A stretch of 42,786 nucleotides of DNA from Pelagibacteraceae bacterium AG-390-O04 (GTDB lineage Bacteria > Pseudomonadota > Alphaproteobacteria > Pelagibacterales > Pelagibacteraceae), in contig QCHE01000011.1 in the NCBI GenBank assembly GCA_003278065.1, positions 1 to 42,786 on the forward strand, read 5' to 3'. The notes beneath the pieces are model-generated. The model was given only the letters and a program-made list of their open reading frames with translations, did no database searches and had not been told where the DNA came from. Position 1 is the stretch's first letter. Every line of letters begins with the position of its first letter. Shown here in pieces: positions 27,161 to 37,104 of the stretch. A program made the translations under genes and the position numbers.

Positions 27161-28054
27161 ATGGGTATTGCAATAAATAATAATCTTCCTGTTCTAAGTA
27201 ACGAAGGTGGTCTATCAGCCTATTTGGAACAAATAAAAAAATTTCCAATGTTAGATGCAGAGGAAGAATATATGCTTGCAAAAAATTGGAAGACGACTGG
27301 AAACATTAAATCTGCTGAAAAACTTGTAACCAGTCACCTTCGATTAGTTGCAAAAATAGCTATGGGCTATAAAGGTTATGGTTTACCTGTTAATGAAATG
27401 ATATCTGAGGGTAACATAGGTTTGATGCAGGCTGTAAAAAAATTTGAACCTGAAAAAGGATTTAGACTTGCAACTTATGCAATGTGGTGGATTAAAGCTT
27501 CAATACAGGAGTATATATTAAAATCATGGAGTTTAGTCAAAATTGGAACTACTAGTGCTCAAAAAAAGTTATTTTTCAATTTAAAAAAACTTAAAAATCA
27601 AATTGCTCCTCAAGCTGAAGGTGACCTTAGAGATGAGCATGTTAATGAAATAGCTAATAAACTTGATGTCAGTAAAGATGAAGTTGTTTCAATGAATAGA
27701 AGATTGTCTGGTAAAGAATTTTCTCTTAATGCACAAGTTGGAGAAGATGGTGATGAATGGCAAGACTGGTTGGTTGATAAAGAACTAGACCATGACCTTA
27801 AATTTGCTCATCAAGAAGAAATGGAACAAAGGAAAGATTTATTAAAGAATTCAATTAAGGTTTTAAATCAAAGAGAAAAGGAAATTTTATATTCTAGAAG
27901 GTTGAACGATAATCCTACTACCCTTGAAGACTTAAGTAAAAAATATAAAATCAGTAGAGAAAGAGTTAGACAAATAGAAAATAAAGCATTTGAAAAGCTT
28001 CAGAAACATATGTTGCTTTTAGCAAAATCAAAAAATCTACTGCCTGTTAATTAA
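27161..28054 (+). CDS. rpoH: Heat-shock sigma factor RpoH (sigma-32)
   Basis: Directs RNA polymerase to chaperone and protease promoters. The 297-residue protein shows region 2 ([19 protein letters not shown], then [19 protein letters not shown]), the RpoH-box-like [12 protein letters not shown] between regions 2 and 3, and region 4 with [14 protein letters not shown] and the helix-turn-helix [19 protein letters not shown]. In the box, QRKLFFNLR of other proteobacteria reads QKKLFFNLK, a conservative change. Its 3' end overlaps convergent purA by 4 bases. FtsH, which degrades RpoH in E. coli, is in this window. Confidence 0.95.
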   Translation: MGIAINNNLPVLSNEGGLSAYLEQIKKFPMLDAEEEYMLAKNWKTTGNIKSAEKLVTSHLRLVAKIAMGYKGYGLPVNEMISEGNIGLMQAVKKFEPEKGFRLATYAMWWIKASIQEYILKSWSLVKIGTTSAQKKLFFNLKKLKNQIAPQAEGDLRDEHVNEIANKLDVSKDEVVSMNRRLSGKEFSLNAQVGEDGDEWQDWLVDKELDHDLKFAHQEEMEQRKDLLKNSIKVLNQREKEILYSRRLNDNPTTLEDLSKKYKISRERVRQIENKAFEKLQKHMLLLAKSKNLLPVN

Positions 28055-29343
28055 ATTTTAAAAGGATTCTCAACTAATATTGTATCGTCCCTTTCCGGAC
28101 TTGTTGATATACTTGATATTTTTGCTCCAATAAAATCTTCTACTGCATTAATATATTTTTTTGCATTTTCAGGTAATTTATTTTTATCTTTGATTCCATT
28201 AGTAGATATTTTCCAACCTGGAAAGGTTTTATAAATAGGTTTAATTTTTAATTGATCTTCAGCTGCAGCTGGCAAATAATCAATATTTTTTCCATTAAGC
28301 TCATATTTAACACACATTTTTATTTCATCTAATTCATCAAGAACATCTAATTTAGTAAGTGCAATACCATCGATACCTGAAATCTTTATTGTTTGTCTTA
28401 CTAAAACTCCATCAAACCAACCACACCTTCTTTTTCTACTTGTTACAGTCCCAAATTCTTTTCCACGTGTACCAAGAATTTCTCCTATTTCATTTTTTAA
28501 TTCAGTTGGAAATGGACCTTCTCCAACACGAGTAGTATATGCTTTGGTAATTCCAAGGACATAGTTTATTGAATTTACTCCACATCCTGAACCGGTAGCA
28601 GCACTTGAGGCAACAGTATTAGATGATGTCACGTAAGGATATGTGCCATGATCTACATCCAGTAAAATTCCTTGAGCACCTTCAAATAATATTTTTTTTT
28701 TCTGTTTTTTAAATTCATCAATTTTTAACCATACAGGCTGTGAAAACTGCAATATTTGTGGTGCTATTTTTAATAAATCTGATTTCAATTTATCTTTTTC
28801 AAAAATATCTTTTCCTAGACCTTTTCTTACTGCATTATGATGTGCTAAAACTAATTCTAATCTTTTGTCTAAATTTTTTTCTGACCTTAGATCCATTACT
28901 CTTATTGATCTTCTTCCCACCTTATCTTCATAAGCTGGGCCAATACCTCTTCTAGTAGTTCCAATTTTACCCTTTCCAGCAGCATCCTCCCGGATTTCAT
29001 CCATTTCTCGATGAAATGGAAGAATCAGATTAGCCGCCTCAGAAATCATAAAATTATTTACATTTACCTCTACACCCTTTAATTTAATTTCATTAATTTC
29101 GTCTATTAAAGCCCAAGGATCTACAACTACACCATTTCCAATAATTGAAATTTTATTTTTTCTAACAATTCCTGAAGGAAGTAATCTTAATTTATATGTT
29201 ACTCCATCAATTACTAGTGTGTGGCCAGCATTGTGTCCACCCTGAAATCTTATAACAACATCTGCTTGCTCTGAAAGCCAATCAACAATCTTTCCTTTAC
29301 CCTCATCTCCCCATTGAGACCCTACTACAACAATATTTCTCAT
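28051..29343 (-). CDS. purA: Adenylosuccinate synthetase
   Basis: GTP-dependent condensation of IMP and aspartate on the way to AMP. The 430 residues are standard. Visible are [16 protein letters not shown] with catalytic D13, [11 protein letters not shown] with H41, [34 protein letters not shown] (in part) and the C-terminal TSPERDDTI base-recognition region. Its ATG shares a base with the thiD stop. Last gene of the minus-strand run that comes down from ftsH. Confidence 0.97.
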   Translation of the reverse strand: MRNIVVVGSQWGDEGKGKIVDWLSEQADVVIRFQGGHNAGHTLVIDGVTYKLRLLPSGIVRKNKISIIGNGVVVDPWALIDEINEIKLKGVEVNVNNFMISEAANLILPFHREMDEIREDAAGKGKIGTTRRGIGPAYEDKVGRRSIRVMDLRSEKNLDKRLELVLAHHNAVRKGLGKDIFEKDKLKSDLLKIAPQILQFSQPVWLKIDEFKKQKKKILFEGAQGILLDVDHGTYPYVTSSNTVASSAATGSGCGVNSINYVLGITKAYTTRVGEGPFPTELKNEIGEILGTRGKEFGTVTSRKRRCGWFDGVLVRQTIKISGIDGIALTKLDVLDELDEIKMCVKYELNGKNIDYLPAAAEDQLKIKPIYKTFPGWKISTNGIKDKNKLPENAKKYINAVEDFIGAKISSISTSPERDDTILVENPFKI

Positions 29344-30155
29344 TATTTAAAATTTTTTTTTATATTAATCACGTCTAGATGATTTATTGGACCATGCCCT
29401 TTTCCATAATTTGGATTTGATTTAATTGCTGAATTTACATATTTAATTCCAAGCTCACAAGATTTCTTTAAAGGTTTTCCACATGAAAAAAAAGTAGTTA
29501 TTGCACTAGATAAAGTGCATCCAGTTCCATGGGTATTTTTTGTACTTACTCTTTTGCTGCTAAAAATTTTAATATTAAGTTTATTTAAAAAAATATCATT
29601 AACAATTTTAGATCTTAAATGACCTCCTTTAATAAGAACATTTTTTGCTCCAAGTACTATCAGTTTATTTGCTGCAAAAATCATATCTTTTTCATTCTTA
29701 ATTTTTGTATTTGTTAGTATTTCAGCCTCAGGTATATTGGGAGTTATTAATGAAACTTTTTTTATTAGTTTTGTTTTAAGCAATTTAATTGCTTTATCAT
29801 CTAATAACTTAGCTCCACCTTTGGCAACCATTACAGGGTCGAGCACTATCTTTTTTACTTTGGTTTTATCTAAAGCTTTTATTACTGATTTGATAACTCC
29901 TGATGAGTGAAGCATTCCAATTTTAATAGCATCAGGTTTAATATCTTTAGATGTAAATATAATTTGAGTAAAAATTTCTTTAGGATTTATTGGTAGTATA
30001 GATTTTACACCAGTCGTATTTTGAGAAGTTAAAGCAGTGATTGAAGTCATTGCATAAGATCCTAATGTTGTGACTGTTTTAATGTCAGCCTGTATTCCAG
30101 CTCCACCTGATGAGTCAGAACCAGCTATTATCAATATTTTAGAATTTGGTTTCAA
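29343..30155 (-). CDS. thiD: Hydroxymethylpyrimidine (phosphate) kinase
   Basis: Phosphorylates HMP and HMP-phosphate to HMP diphosphate for thiamine synthesis. The 270-residue ribokinase-fold protein begins [20 protein letters not shown], with [28 protein letters not shown] and the [10 protein letters not shown] catalytic motif. It is fused by 1-base overlap to purA and 1 base after glmM, with no other thiamine gene adjacent and no TPP-riboswitch-like sequence seen. SAR11 is known to lack HMP synthesis and to depend on an external pyrimidine precursor, which would make this a salvage enzyme (established for the clade, inferred here). Confidence 0.95.
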   Translation of the reverse strand: MKPNSKILIIAGSDSSGGAGIQADIKTVTTLGSYAMTSITALTSQNTTGVKSILPINPKEIFTQIIFTSKDIKPDAIKIGMLHSSGVIKSVIKALDKTKVKKIVLDPVMVAKGGAKLLDDKAIKLLKTKLIKKVSLITPNIPEAEILTNTKIKNEKDMIFAANKLIVLGAKNVLIKGGHLRSKIVNDIFLNKLNIKIFSSKRVSTKNTHGTGCTLSSAITTFFSCGKPLKKSCELGIKYVNSAIKSNPNYGKGHGPINHLDVINIKKNFK

Positions 30156-30156
30156 A

Positions 30157-31488
30157 CTATTTAATATTTTTTGTTATAATCTTTATGCACTTATCAATAA
30201 GTTTTTTATTTTCACTTTCACACATCACTCTAATTTTTGACTCTGTCCCAGACTTTCTTACCAAAACTCGACCTTGATTTCTCATTAATCTTTCAGAAAT
30301 TTTAATAGATTTTTTTACCTCAGGGTTGTTAATTATAGATTTATCTTTTACTTCAATATTTTTTAAAACTTGAGGTGTTTTTTTAAATTTATTGAAAAAA
30401 TCACTTGCTTTCCTTCCTTTTCGTAAAGCAAATAAAACTTCTAAAGCAACAAGTAAACCATCTCCTGTTGTTGCAAATTTTCCCAAAATTATATGCCCCG
30501 ATTGTTCTCCACCCAAATTAAAATTCTTTTTTTGCATTTTTTCTTTAACATATCTATCACCCACATTTGCTCTGATAAATTTAATCTTTTCAGTTTTAAA
30601 GAAATTTTCAAGACCATAATTGGACATTAATGTTCCTACAACACCGCCTCTAAGCATCTTTTTTTTCTTCCACCTTGAGGCCAATGCAGCAATAATTTGG
30701 TCACCATCAATTATGTTACTTAGTTCATCGCACAAAATAATTCGATCAGCATCACCATCTAAAGAAATTCCTAAATGAGCCTTATATTTTCTCACTGCAT
30801 TCTTAATATTGTTTGGGAATGTAGAACCACAGTTTTTATTAATATTTAAACCATTGGGTTTTATACCTATAGAAATTACTTTGGCTCCTAAAGATTTTAA
30901 TAATTCTGGACCTGCTTTGTAACCTGCTCCATTCGCGCAATCGATTACTATTCTCAATCCTCTTAAATTAAATTCTTTTGAAAAATTTTTTTTTAAAATT
31001 TTTATATAATTTTTTGTACCACTTTCTAACCTTTTTACTCTCCCTAATTTTTCTGGACTTGAAAGGTTTTTTATAATTTTTTTATCAATTAAATTCTCAA
31101 TTTTTTTTTCAATTTTATCTGATAATTTCATTCCATCAGGACCAAATAGTTTTAATCCATTATCATAATGTGGATTATGAGATGCTGTAATCATAATACC
31201 CATATTGGCTTTCATAGATTTAGTTAACATAGCCAAACCATTAGTTGGTAAAGGCCCTAATGTATATACATTCATGCCTGCAGATGCTAATCCTGAAACC
31301 AATGCGGGCTCCAAAGAATATCCTGACAATCTGGTATCTTTTGCAATTATTGCTATTTGTTTCTTTTTTTTCTGAGATTTAAAATATGTACCAGATGCTA
31401 AACCAAATTTAAAAAACATGTCACCATTAATATTTTTACTATTAATTGCTCCTCTTATGCCGTCTGTTCCAAAATATTTTTTTGCCAT
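30157..31488 (-). CDS. glmM: Phosphoglucosamine mutase
   Basis: Interconverts glucosamine-6-P and glucosamine-1-P for peptidoglycan and lipopolysaccharide precursors. The 443-residue protein begins KKYFGTDGIRG, has the phosphoserine loop GIMITASHNPHYDNG with S103, the metal loop SLDGDADRIILCD, the sugar-binding GGEQSGHII, and the C-terminal phosphate-binding VRKSGTESKIRVM. It overlaps the folP stop by 1 base. The ftsH-folP-glmM order is conserved in many proteobacteria. Confidence 0.97.
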   Translation of the reverse strand: MAKKYFGTDGIRGAINSKNINGDMFFKFGLASGTYFKSQKKKKQIAIIAKDTRLSGYSLEPALVSGLASAGMNVYTLGPLPTNGLAMLTKSMKANMGIMITASHNPHYDNGLKLFGPDGMKLSDKIEKKIENLIDKKIIKNLSSPEKLGRVKRLESGTKNYIKILKKNFSKEFNLRGLRIVIDCANGAGYKAGPELLKSLGAKVISIGIKPNGLNINKNCGSTFPNNIKNAVRKYKAHLGISLDGDADRIILCDELSNIIDGDQIIAALASRWKKKKMLRGGVVGTLMSNYGLENFFKTEKIKFIRANVGDRYVKEKMQKKNFNLGGEQSGHIILGKFATTGDGLLVALEVLFALRKGRKASDFFNKFKKTPQVLKNIEVKDKSIINNPEVKKSIKISERLMRNQGRVLVRKSGTESKIRVMCESENKKLIDKCIKIITKNIK

Positions 31489-32540
31489 TAATTTTTTATC
31501 AAATTTCTAAAAACCTTAACTGCCTGTATTAATTCGTTTACATCATGAATCCTTAATATTTGTACACCTTGCATCATCAAATAGATTGATGAAGATATCG
31601 TACCTCCAATTCTATTCTTAGTATCATTTTTTCCAGATAACTCCTTAATAAATCTTTTTCTAGAATTTCCTACAAGTATAGGAAAACCGAGGGAGTGGAA
31701 AATAGAAACTTTATTAATTAAATTCATATTATGTTTCAAATTTTTTCCAAAGCCTATGCCAGGATCAATAATTATATTTTTATGTTTAACGCCAATGGAT
31801 CTCAAAAATTTAATACTATTTTCGAAGAAATCATAGATATCTAGTACTTCATTTTTGTATCTTGGACGATCTTGCATATTTTTAGGAGACCCCTGTGAGT
31901 GGTGAATTACAAAAGGGATTTTATATTTCTTTAATATATCTAATGTTTCAATATCATATCTTAATCCTGATACATCATTTATTATTTTAACACCACATTC
32001 AATTCCCTTTTTCATAATTTTAGATTTTCTAGTATCTAAAGAAATTGGAATTTTTTTACTGATTGATTTTATTACACTGCCTATTCTTTTCCATTCAATA
32101 TTTTCATTAACATCAATAGATCCAGGTCTTGTAGACTCTCCTCCAACATCAATAATGTTTGCTCCTGACTTAAACATTTGAATTGCATGATTTGCACCCT
32201 TTTTTCTAGAATTAAATTTACCACCATCGGAAAAGCTATCAGGTGTAAGGTTCAAAATACCCATAATATTTGGAATTTTTTTAAAATTTAACGAAGCGAA
32301 ATTTTTTTTTTTCGAAGTTATTTTTTTTAAATCCAATAAAATTTGTTTTTTTTGATTTTTTGGTAGATTGCTTAAATTGTTTATGAAAAGTCTTCTTGAT
32401 GACTTTCTTGATATTATTTCTATTTCGTCAAAAGATATTTCATTTAAGCCATTTAAAGGTAAAGTTTTTTTTTTACCTACTAATTCTTTTGACCTGTTAC
32501 CATAATAGAAATTACACGCACGAGTGTAATATCTTTTCAT
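31488..32540 (-). CDS. folP: Dihydropteroate synthase with N-terminal extension
   Basis: Joins p-aminobenzoate to dihydropterin diphosphate in folate synthesis. The TIM-barrel domain starts at about residue 91 with NIMGILNLTPDSFSDGG, then INVGGEST-like IIDVGGESTRPGS, PISLDTRKSKIM, INDVSGL, and IIDPGIGFGKNLKHN, and ends with the FPILVGNSRKRFI and IRIHDV motifs. At 350 residues it is about 70-80 longer than E. coli FolP, due to a basic N-terminal stretch (1-90) that I do not recognise; similar extensions occur in other alphaproteobacterial FolP. It lies 7 bases after ftsH. Confidence 0.94.
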   Translation of the reverse strand: MKRYYTRACNFYYGNRSKELVGKKKTLPLNGLNEISFDEIEIISRKSSRRLFINNLSNLPKNQKKQILLDLKKITSKKKNFASLNFKKIPNIMGILNLTPDSFSDGGKFNSRKKGANHAIQMFKSGANIIDVGGESTRPGSIDVNENIEWKRIGSVIKSISKKIPISLDTRKSKIMKKGIECGVKIINDVSGLRYDIETLDILKKYKIPFVIHHSQGSPKNMQDRPRYKNEVLDIYDFFENSIKFLRSIGVKHKNIIIDPGIGFGKNLKHNMNLINKVSIFHSLGFPILVGNSRKRFIKELSGKNDTKNRIGGTISSSIYLMMQGVQILRIHDVNELIQAVKVFRNLIKN

Positions 32541-32547
32541 ATTTTTT

Positions 32548-34437
32548 TTAATGAACTATCTTTGGTTTAAGTCCCATTGAGCTTAAAGCTGAACCTTTAT
32601 CATCATCAAGTTTAAGGTCCTGTTTATCAGCTGGATATATGTTTTTATTGATTAAATTTTCTATTTCTTCACCTGATAAAGTTTCATATGTTAATAGAGC
32701 TTTAGCTAGTTTATGAAGGTCATCAATTTTTTCAGTTAATACCTCTCTTGCTCTATCATAACCTTTATCTATGATTTTTCTTATCTCTGAATCAACTTTT
32801 CTTGCAGTTTCTTCTGACATATTTTGTTGTTTTGCAACAGATCTACCAAGAAAAACTTCCTCTTCGTTTTCTCCATAAGCAACTGGTCCTAGCTCTTTAC
32901 TTAAGCCAGCTTTCATTACCATAGCTCTCGCTCTTTTTGTAACCTGCTCAATATCACTTGCAGCACCAGTTGTTACTTTATCATGACCAAAAATTATTTC
33001 CTCGGCAACTCTTCCACCCATTGCTATAGCTATTTGAGCATGCAATTGTTCTCGAGTTTGTGATAACTCATCTCTCTCTGGTAATTGCATTACCATACCA
33101 AGGGCTCTTCCTCTTGGAACAATAGTTGCCTTATGGATAGGATATGCAGCACTTTCATTTAGTGTACATATTGCATGTCCAGCCTCATGATAAGCAGTCA
33201 AAGTTTTTTCTTCCTCAGTCATAACCATTGATCTTCTTTCAGCACCCATCATTACTTTATCTTTAGCTTCTTCAAACTCAGCAAGAGTAACTATTCTTTT
33301 ATTTTTTCTAGCAGCTAATAAAGCTGATTCATTAACTAAATTTGCCAAATCAGCTCCTGAGAATCCAGGTGTACCTCTTGCTACAGTTCTTAAATTAACA
33401 TCTGGAGCTATTTTTATTTTCTTAACATGAACTTTTAAAATTTTTTCTCTCCCAATAATATCTGGATTTGAAACAACTACTTGTCTATCAAATCTACCAG
33501 GTCTTAATAAAGCAGGATCTAAAACATCAGGTCTATTTGTTGCAGCAATAATAATTACACCTTCATTGGTATCAAATCCATCCATCTCAACAAGTAATTG
33601 ATTTAAAGTTTGCTCTCTTTCATCATTACCGCCACCTAAACCGGCTCCACGACTTCTACCAACGGCATCTATTTCATCTATGAATATAATACATGGGGCA
33701 TTCTTTTTACCTTGCTCAAACATATCTCTCACTCTAGAAGCTCCAACGCCAACAAACATTTCAACAAAATCAGATCCTGATATTGTAAAAAATGGGACTG
33801 CGGCCTCGCCAGCGATTGCTCTTGCTAATAAAGTTTTACCCGTTCCAGGAGGTCCAACTAACAAGGCACCTCTTGGAATTTTACCACCTAATCTACTAAA
33901 TTTTTTTGGATCTTTTAAAAATTCTACAATTTCCTCTACTTCTTCTTTTGCTTCTTCAACTCCAGCAACATCGTTAAAAGTTACTTTTCCTTTAAGCTCA
34001 TTCATCATTTTAGCTTTAGATCTTCCAAAGCCCATGGCACCACCTTTGCCCCCTTGCATTTGTCGCATGAAAAAAATCCATACTGCGATTAATAAAAGCA
34101 TCGGGAACCATGAAAGCAAAACCCCGAATAACGAAGGCATCTTTTCATCAATTGGTGCTGCAGATATACTTACACCTTTGTCAGAAAGTTTTTCAATCAA
34201 GTTTGGATCATTTGGTGAAAACGTAGAAAAGCTTTTTCCATTTGAATATACCCCTTTTATATTGTTACCTTGAATTTCAACTTTTAAAACTTCACCATTC
34301 TCAACAGAAGTTAAAAAATCAGAAAATATAATTTTATTATTTCCATTAATATTAGATTGTGGGCCCTTAAACATATTATAAAGACCAATAGTTAAAAAAA
34401 CTATGATAGCCCACATTGCCAAATTTTTTAGATTCAT
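32548..34437 (-). CDS. ftsH: ATP-dependent membrane zinc metalloprotease FtsH
   Basis: Membrane-bound hexameric AAA+ protease for membrane proteins and short-lived regulators. The 629-residue protein has two membrane segments (about 8-22 and 103-124) flanking a small periplasmic domain, Walker A GPPGTGKT (195-202), Walker B IIFIDEID (250-257), the second region of homology ending [10 protein letters not shown], and the zinc site HEAGH (417-421). HflK and HflC, its modulators, are at 7130-9104. Gap of 43 bases to tilS with a possible promoter. Confidence 0.98.
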   Translation of the reverse strand: MNLKNLAMWAIIVFLTIGLYNMFKGPQSNINGNNKIIFSDFLTSVENGEVLKVEIQGNNIKGVYSNGKSFSTFSPNDPNLIEKLSDKGVSISAAPIDEKMPSLFGVLLSWFPMLLLIAVWIFFMRQMQGGKGGAMGFGRSKAKMMNELKGKVTFNDVAGVEEAKEEVEEIVEFLKDPKKFSRLGGKIPRGALLVGPPGTGKTLLARAIAGEAAVPFFTISGSDFVEMFVGVGASRVRDMFEQGKKNAPCIIFIDEIDAVGRSRGAGLGGGNDEREQTLNQLLVEMDGFDTNEGVIIIAATNRPDVLDPALLRPGRFDRQVVVSNPDIIGREKILKVHVKKIKIAPDVNLRTVARGTPGFSGADLANLVNESALLAARKNKRIVTLAEFEEAKDKVMMGAERRSMVMTEEEKTLTAYHEAGHAICTLNESAAYPIHKATIVPRGRALGMVMQLPERDELSQTREQLHAQIAIAMGGRVAEEIIFGHDKVTTGAASDIEQVTKRARAMVMKAGLSKELGPVAYGENEEEVFLGRSVAKQQNMSEETARKVDSEIRKIIDKGYDRAREVLTEKIDDLHKLAKALLTYETLSGEEIENLINKNIYPADKQDLKLDDDKGSALSSMGLKPKIVH

Positions 34438-34455
34438 CCCAATAAGATAAGAATT

Positions 34456-34461
34456 ATTATA
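34456..34461 (-). promoter_or_regulatory. Candidate -10 box of an ftsH promoter
   Basis: A perfect TATAAT on the minus strand in the 43-base tilS-ftsH gap, 18 bases before the ftsH ATG. No good -35 is found at 16-18 bases, and no sigma-32 type CCCCAT box is seen. It may allow ftsH and the genes after it to be transcribed apart from the tol genes. Confidence 0.35.
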
Positions 34462-34480
34462 AATTAAACAAGTGTGAAAA

Positions 34481-35506
34481 TTAGCTTTCTTTTGAAATAA
34501 TTACCGTTTGATTCAGTTTTTTTATGATACATCCTCCTAAAGTTGCTTGTTTAAAAGAATTATTTCTAATTTTTAATAAAATATAGTCAATTTTTTTTCC
34601 CCTGACCATATTACTTTTTCCTCCAATTAATTTAATTGAATCTGAAAAAGATCTAAAAATCACCTCATATGGATGATTAAAAAAATTTTGATTTAAGATT
34701 AATTCTTTATTTTCTTTATTATAAAATAAATTTAATCTTTTATTTTCTTGAACATAAAAAGATAATGCATGATTTGACTTTTTAAGATTTCCCAAAGTTA
34801 AAAAAAATTTTTTTTTATCAAATCCATTTTGCTGAAATTCACTAATTAATTTACGAATTTTAATTCTTAAATATTTAGTATCATCATTTGAAGGGTCTTT
34901 TACATAAAAATCAAAAACGTGTTTCGAAATAAATATTAGATCTTTCTTTTCAAATTCTAGTAATGGGCGAACTATGTTTATTTTTTTTACAGTTGTTTTT
35001 TTTTCCAAAGACACTAGTCCTTTCAATCCACTTCCTCTTAGCATACGTATAAAAAAATTTTCATACATATCATCTATGTGATGTCCAACTACAAGATTTT
35101 TAATTTTTAATTTATTACATTTTGAAAATAATAAATGGTATCTCTTTTTTCGTGCTAATGATTGAATGTTATTGGTAGGTTTTTTGCCATACCATGTCAA
35201 AATTTCAGATTTTATACTTAAATAATTAAGATTTTTTTTTACTAATAAAGCCTCTTTAGTTGATTCTTCTCTAAGCTTATGATCAACAATATAAAATTTA
35301 CAATTAATTTTTTTTTTTAATGAGTAAACCTTTGTTAAAAATGCTAACGCTAAGCTATCTGGACCACCTGATACCGCAACAATAAATTTATCTTCTAAAT
35401 CAAACGCTTTTTCAAAAAAATTATATAATTGGCTAATTCTATTATTTGATAATTTTTTTTTTAAAAGTTTAGGAATTTTGATTGCATTCAAATTTTTGAG
35501 ACTCAT
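34481..35506 (-). CDS. tilS: tRNA(Ile)-lysidine synthetase
   Basis: Modifies C34 of tRNA-Ile(CAU) to lysidine so that it reads AUA, a frequent codon in such AT-rich genes. The N-terminal PP-loop ATPase has [15 protein letters not shown] with the SGGPDS loop at 46-51, followed by VDHKLREES, the [21 protein letters not shown] motif (in part) and RPLLEF. The C-terminal half is divergent and short. At 341 residues it is shorter than E. coli TilS (about 430), lacking much of the C-terminal tRNA-binding part, as in many alphaproteobacteria. The 5' end overlaps cpoB by 38 bases. Confidence 0.93.
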   Translation of the reverse strand: MSLKNLNAIKIPKLLKKKLSNNRISQLYNFFEKAFDLEDKFIVAVSGGPDSLALAFLTKVYSLKKKINCKFYIVDHKLREESTKEALLVKKNLNYLSIKSEILTWYGKKPTNNIQSLARKKRYHLLFSKCNKLKIKNLVVGHHIDDMYENFFIRMLRGSGLKGLVSLEKKTTVKKINIVRPLLEFEKKDLIFISKHVFDFYVKDPSNDDTKYLRIKIRKLISEFQQNGFDKKKFFLTLGNLKKSNHALSFYVQENKRLNLFYNKENKELILNQNFFNHPYEVIFRSFSDSIKLIGGKSNMVRGKKIDYILLKIRNNSFKQATLGGCIIKKLNQTVIISKES

Positions 35507-36455
35507 ATTTAGCTTTTTGGATAACAGATTGATTAGCTTTAGGATATTGTTTTTCTACACCATTAATCATTTTACATCCTTGATCTTTTTCTCCAATCTG
35601 AACCATTGAAACTCCTAATTTCAATAAATTTATTGGGGCCTTTTCTCCTTTTGGATACTTTTGATACCCTTCTAAGTAAGCAGAAGCAGCATCAGTGAAA
35701 AGCTGTCTTATTCTAAAAGTTTCTGCATACCAATATTGTGCATTTCCCGCTAGTTTATGATCTGGATTTGTTAAAACAAATTCTCTAAAAGCTCTTTCGG
35801 CTGTAGGATAATCTCCAACTTTTAAAAAGCTTGTTGCAAATTCATATTGTTTATTAGGCTCCTCATCTGGTAAAATTTTTTCCTCTGATTGAAATGTTTC
35901 TGTTACGATTGTAGCAGTTGTCTCTACTGATTTTGTTTGTTGAGTAGATTCGTTTGTTTCATTATCTTTGTATGAAATAGAGCCTAAATCTTGAGGCTCA
36001 GATGAACCTGGCAAAACCTCATTTGTTTTTTCATTTTGATTTTTAGATATCTTCTTAATACCTTCATCTGAGATTAGTCCATTTTCTATATCTTGAAATC
36101 TAATTTGATTATCAGCTTGTATTTTAGATAGTCTATTAGATAATTTATCGAGTTTAAAATTTATTTCTTCAAAACGATTTGTAAGTTGTTGAAACTGATT
36201 TTCAATTTCTGATAGCTTCAGTAAATGCCTTGTTAGGACATCTTCTGTATTGCCATCAAAACTGGATGTATTTAAGTTACTGTTATCAAGTTCAGATGTT
36301 CTTGAATAAACAGCTTTTTCTAAAGTTTTAATATCTTTTTTTATTAATTCTAATGTTTCATAAATATTATGATTGTCAGCAAATGAGTAATTCACTAAAA
36401 CAAAATAAACTAAAAAAAAATATTTAACTAATACAAAACTTTTTAGAAACTTCAT
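35469..36455 (-). CDS. cpoB: CpoB/YbgF, periplasmic Tol-Pal accessory protein
   Basis: Periplasmic protein that links Tol-Pal constriction with septal peptidoglycan synthesis in E. coli. It has a signal peptide (about 1-26, ending NYSFA), a coiled-coil segment (about 75-115, FQQLTNRFEEINFKLDKLSNRL), a Ser/Thr/Glu-rich linker, and C-terminal tetratricopeptide-like repeats (about 205-310, e.g. AERAFREFVLTNPDHKLAGN and YWYAETFRIR). Length 328. It follows pal, but a terminator stands between them. Its 3' end overlaps tilS by 38 bases. Confidence 0.92.
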   Translation of the reverse strand: MKFLKSFVLVKYFFLVYFVLVNYSFADNHNIYETLELIKKDIKTLEKAVYSRTSELDNSNLNTSSFDGNTEDVLTRHLLKLSEIENQFQQLTNRFEEINFKLDKLSNRLSKIQADNQIRFQDIENGLISDEGIKKISKNQNEKTNEVLPGSSEPQDLGSISYKDNETNESTQQTKSVETTATIVTETFQSEEKILPDEEPNKQYEFATSFLKVGDYPTAERAFREFVLTNPDHKLAGNAQYWYAETFRIRQLFTDAASAYLEGYQKYPKGEKAPINLLKLGVSMVQIGEKDQGCKMINGVEKQYPKANQSVIQKAKYESQKFECNQNS

Positions 36456-36482
36456 GAATTGATTTATGTTTAAAATAATGGC

Positions 36483-36524
36483 AAAAAAAAGACCCCTTAA
36501 AAAACGTAATTAAAGGGTCTTTTT
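36483..36524 (-). terminator. Intrinsic terminator between pal and cpoB
   Basis: Hairpin AAAAAGACCC.../...GGGTCTTTTT with arms at about 36486-36498 and 36513-36524, one bulged C and a 14-base loop. On the minus strand the stem is followed by a T-run (complement of the A-run 36483-36490), as expected for termination after pal. The arms also end in T on the plus strand, but no plus-strand gene needs it. Confidence 0.75.
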
Positions 36525-36540
36525 AATTTTAGAATTTTAT

Positions 36541-37020
36541 TTAGTTAGCTTTTACAGTAACTGATCTTCTATTTTTTGACCAGGCTAGAGGGTTTGACCC
36601 TGAATCTACTGGACGCTCTTTACCATAAGAAAGAACTGAGATTCTGTCAGAAGATATTCCGTAAGTCATTAAATAATCTTTTGCAGCATTAGCTCTTCTT
36701 TCACCTAAAGCTAAGTTATATTCTCTTGTACCTCTCTCGTCAGCATGACCTTCAAGCACAACTGTAATGTCTGAATTTTTTCTTAACCAAGCAGCTTGTT
36801 TTCTTAAAGTTTCTCTTGAAGCTGTCGTTAAAACTGACTCATTTGTCGCAAAGAATACTCTGTCAGGCACTCCTGAAGCTAAATATTCTACAGTATCTGT
36901 ACCCGTGTAAACATCGCCTTGCATTTGTCCAGTTGAAACTTTTTTTGTTGCACAAGCACTTAATACAAAACAAGCTAAAACAACTAAAAATGCATTCTTT
37001 AAAATTTTGTTTAATTTCAT
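36541..37020 (-). CDS. pal: Peptidoglycan-associated lipoprotein Pal
   Basis: Outer-membrane lipoprotein that grips peptidoglycan and binds TolB/TolA. The signal peptide ends in a lipobox LSAC with the lipid-bearing C23. The OmpA-like domain (about 50-159) has VFFATNESVLT, the VVLEGHADERGTREYNLALG peptidoglycan-binding segment, GERRANAAKDYLMTYGI and SYGKERPVDSGSNPLAWSKNRR. Length 159 is typical. A strong Shine-Dalgarno precedes the ATG and a terminator follows the stop. Confidence 0.96.
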   Translation of the reverse strand: MKLNKILKNAFLVVLACFVLSACATKKVSTGQMQGDVYTGTDTVEYLASGVPDRVFFATNESVLTTASRETLRKQAAWLRKNSDITVVLEGHADERGTREYNLALGERRANAAKDYLMTYGISSDRISVLSYGKERPVDSGSNPLAWSKNRRSVTVKAN

Positions 37021-37025
37021 TTTTG

Positions 37026-37031
37026 CTCCTT
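37026..37031 (-). promoter_or_regulatory. Strong Shine-Dalgarno site of pal
   Basis: AAGGAG on the minus strand, 5 bases from the ATG at 37020. It is the best ribosome-binding site in this part of the window and fits the high copy number of Pal. The 84-base tolB-pal gap (37021-37104) also contains possible promoter boxes (TTGAAA, 18 bases, TAAATA), not convincing enough to list alone. Confidence 0.6.
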
Positions 37032-37104
37032 GATCAATATTTCAAAACGTTATTTATTCACACCTAATTAGAGGTTTCAAGTTAAAAAATCAAGTAATTT
37101 AGCT

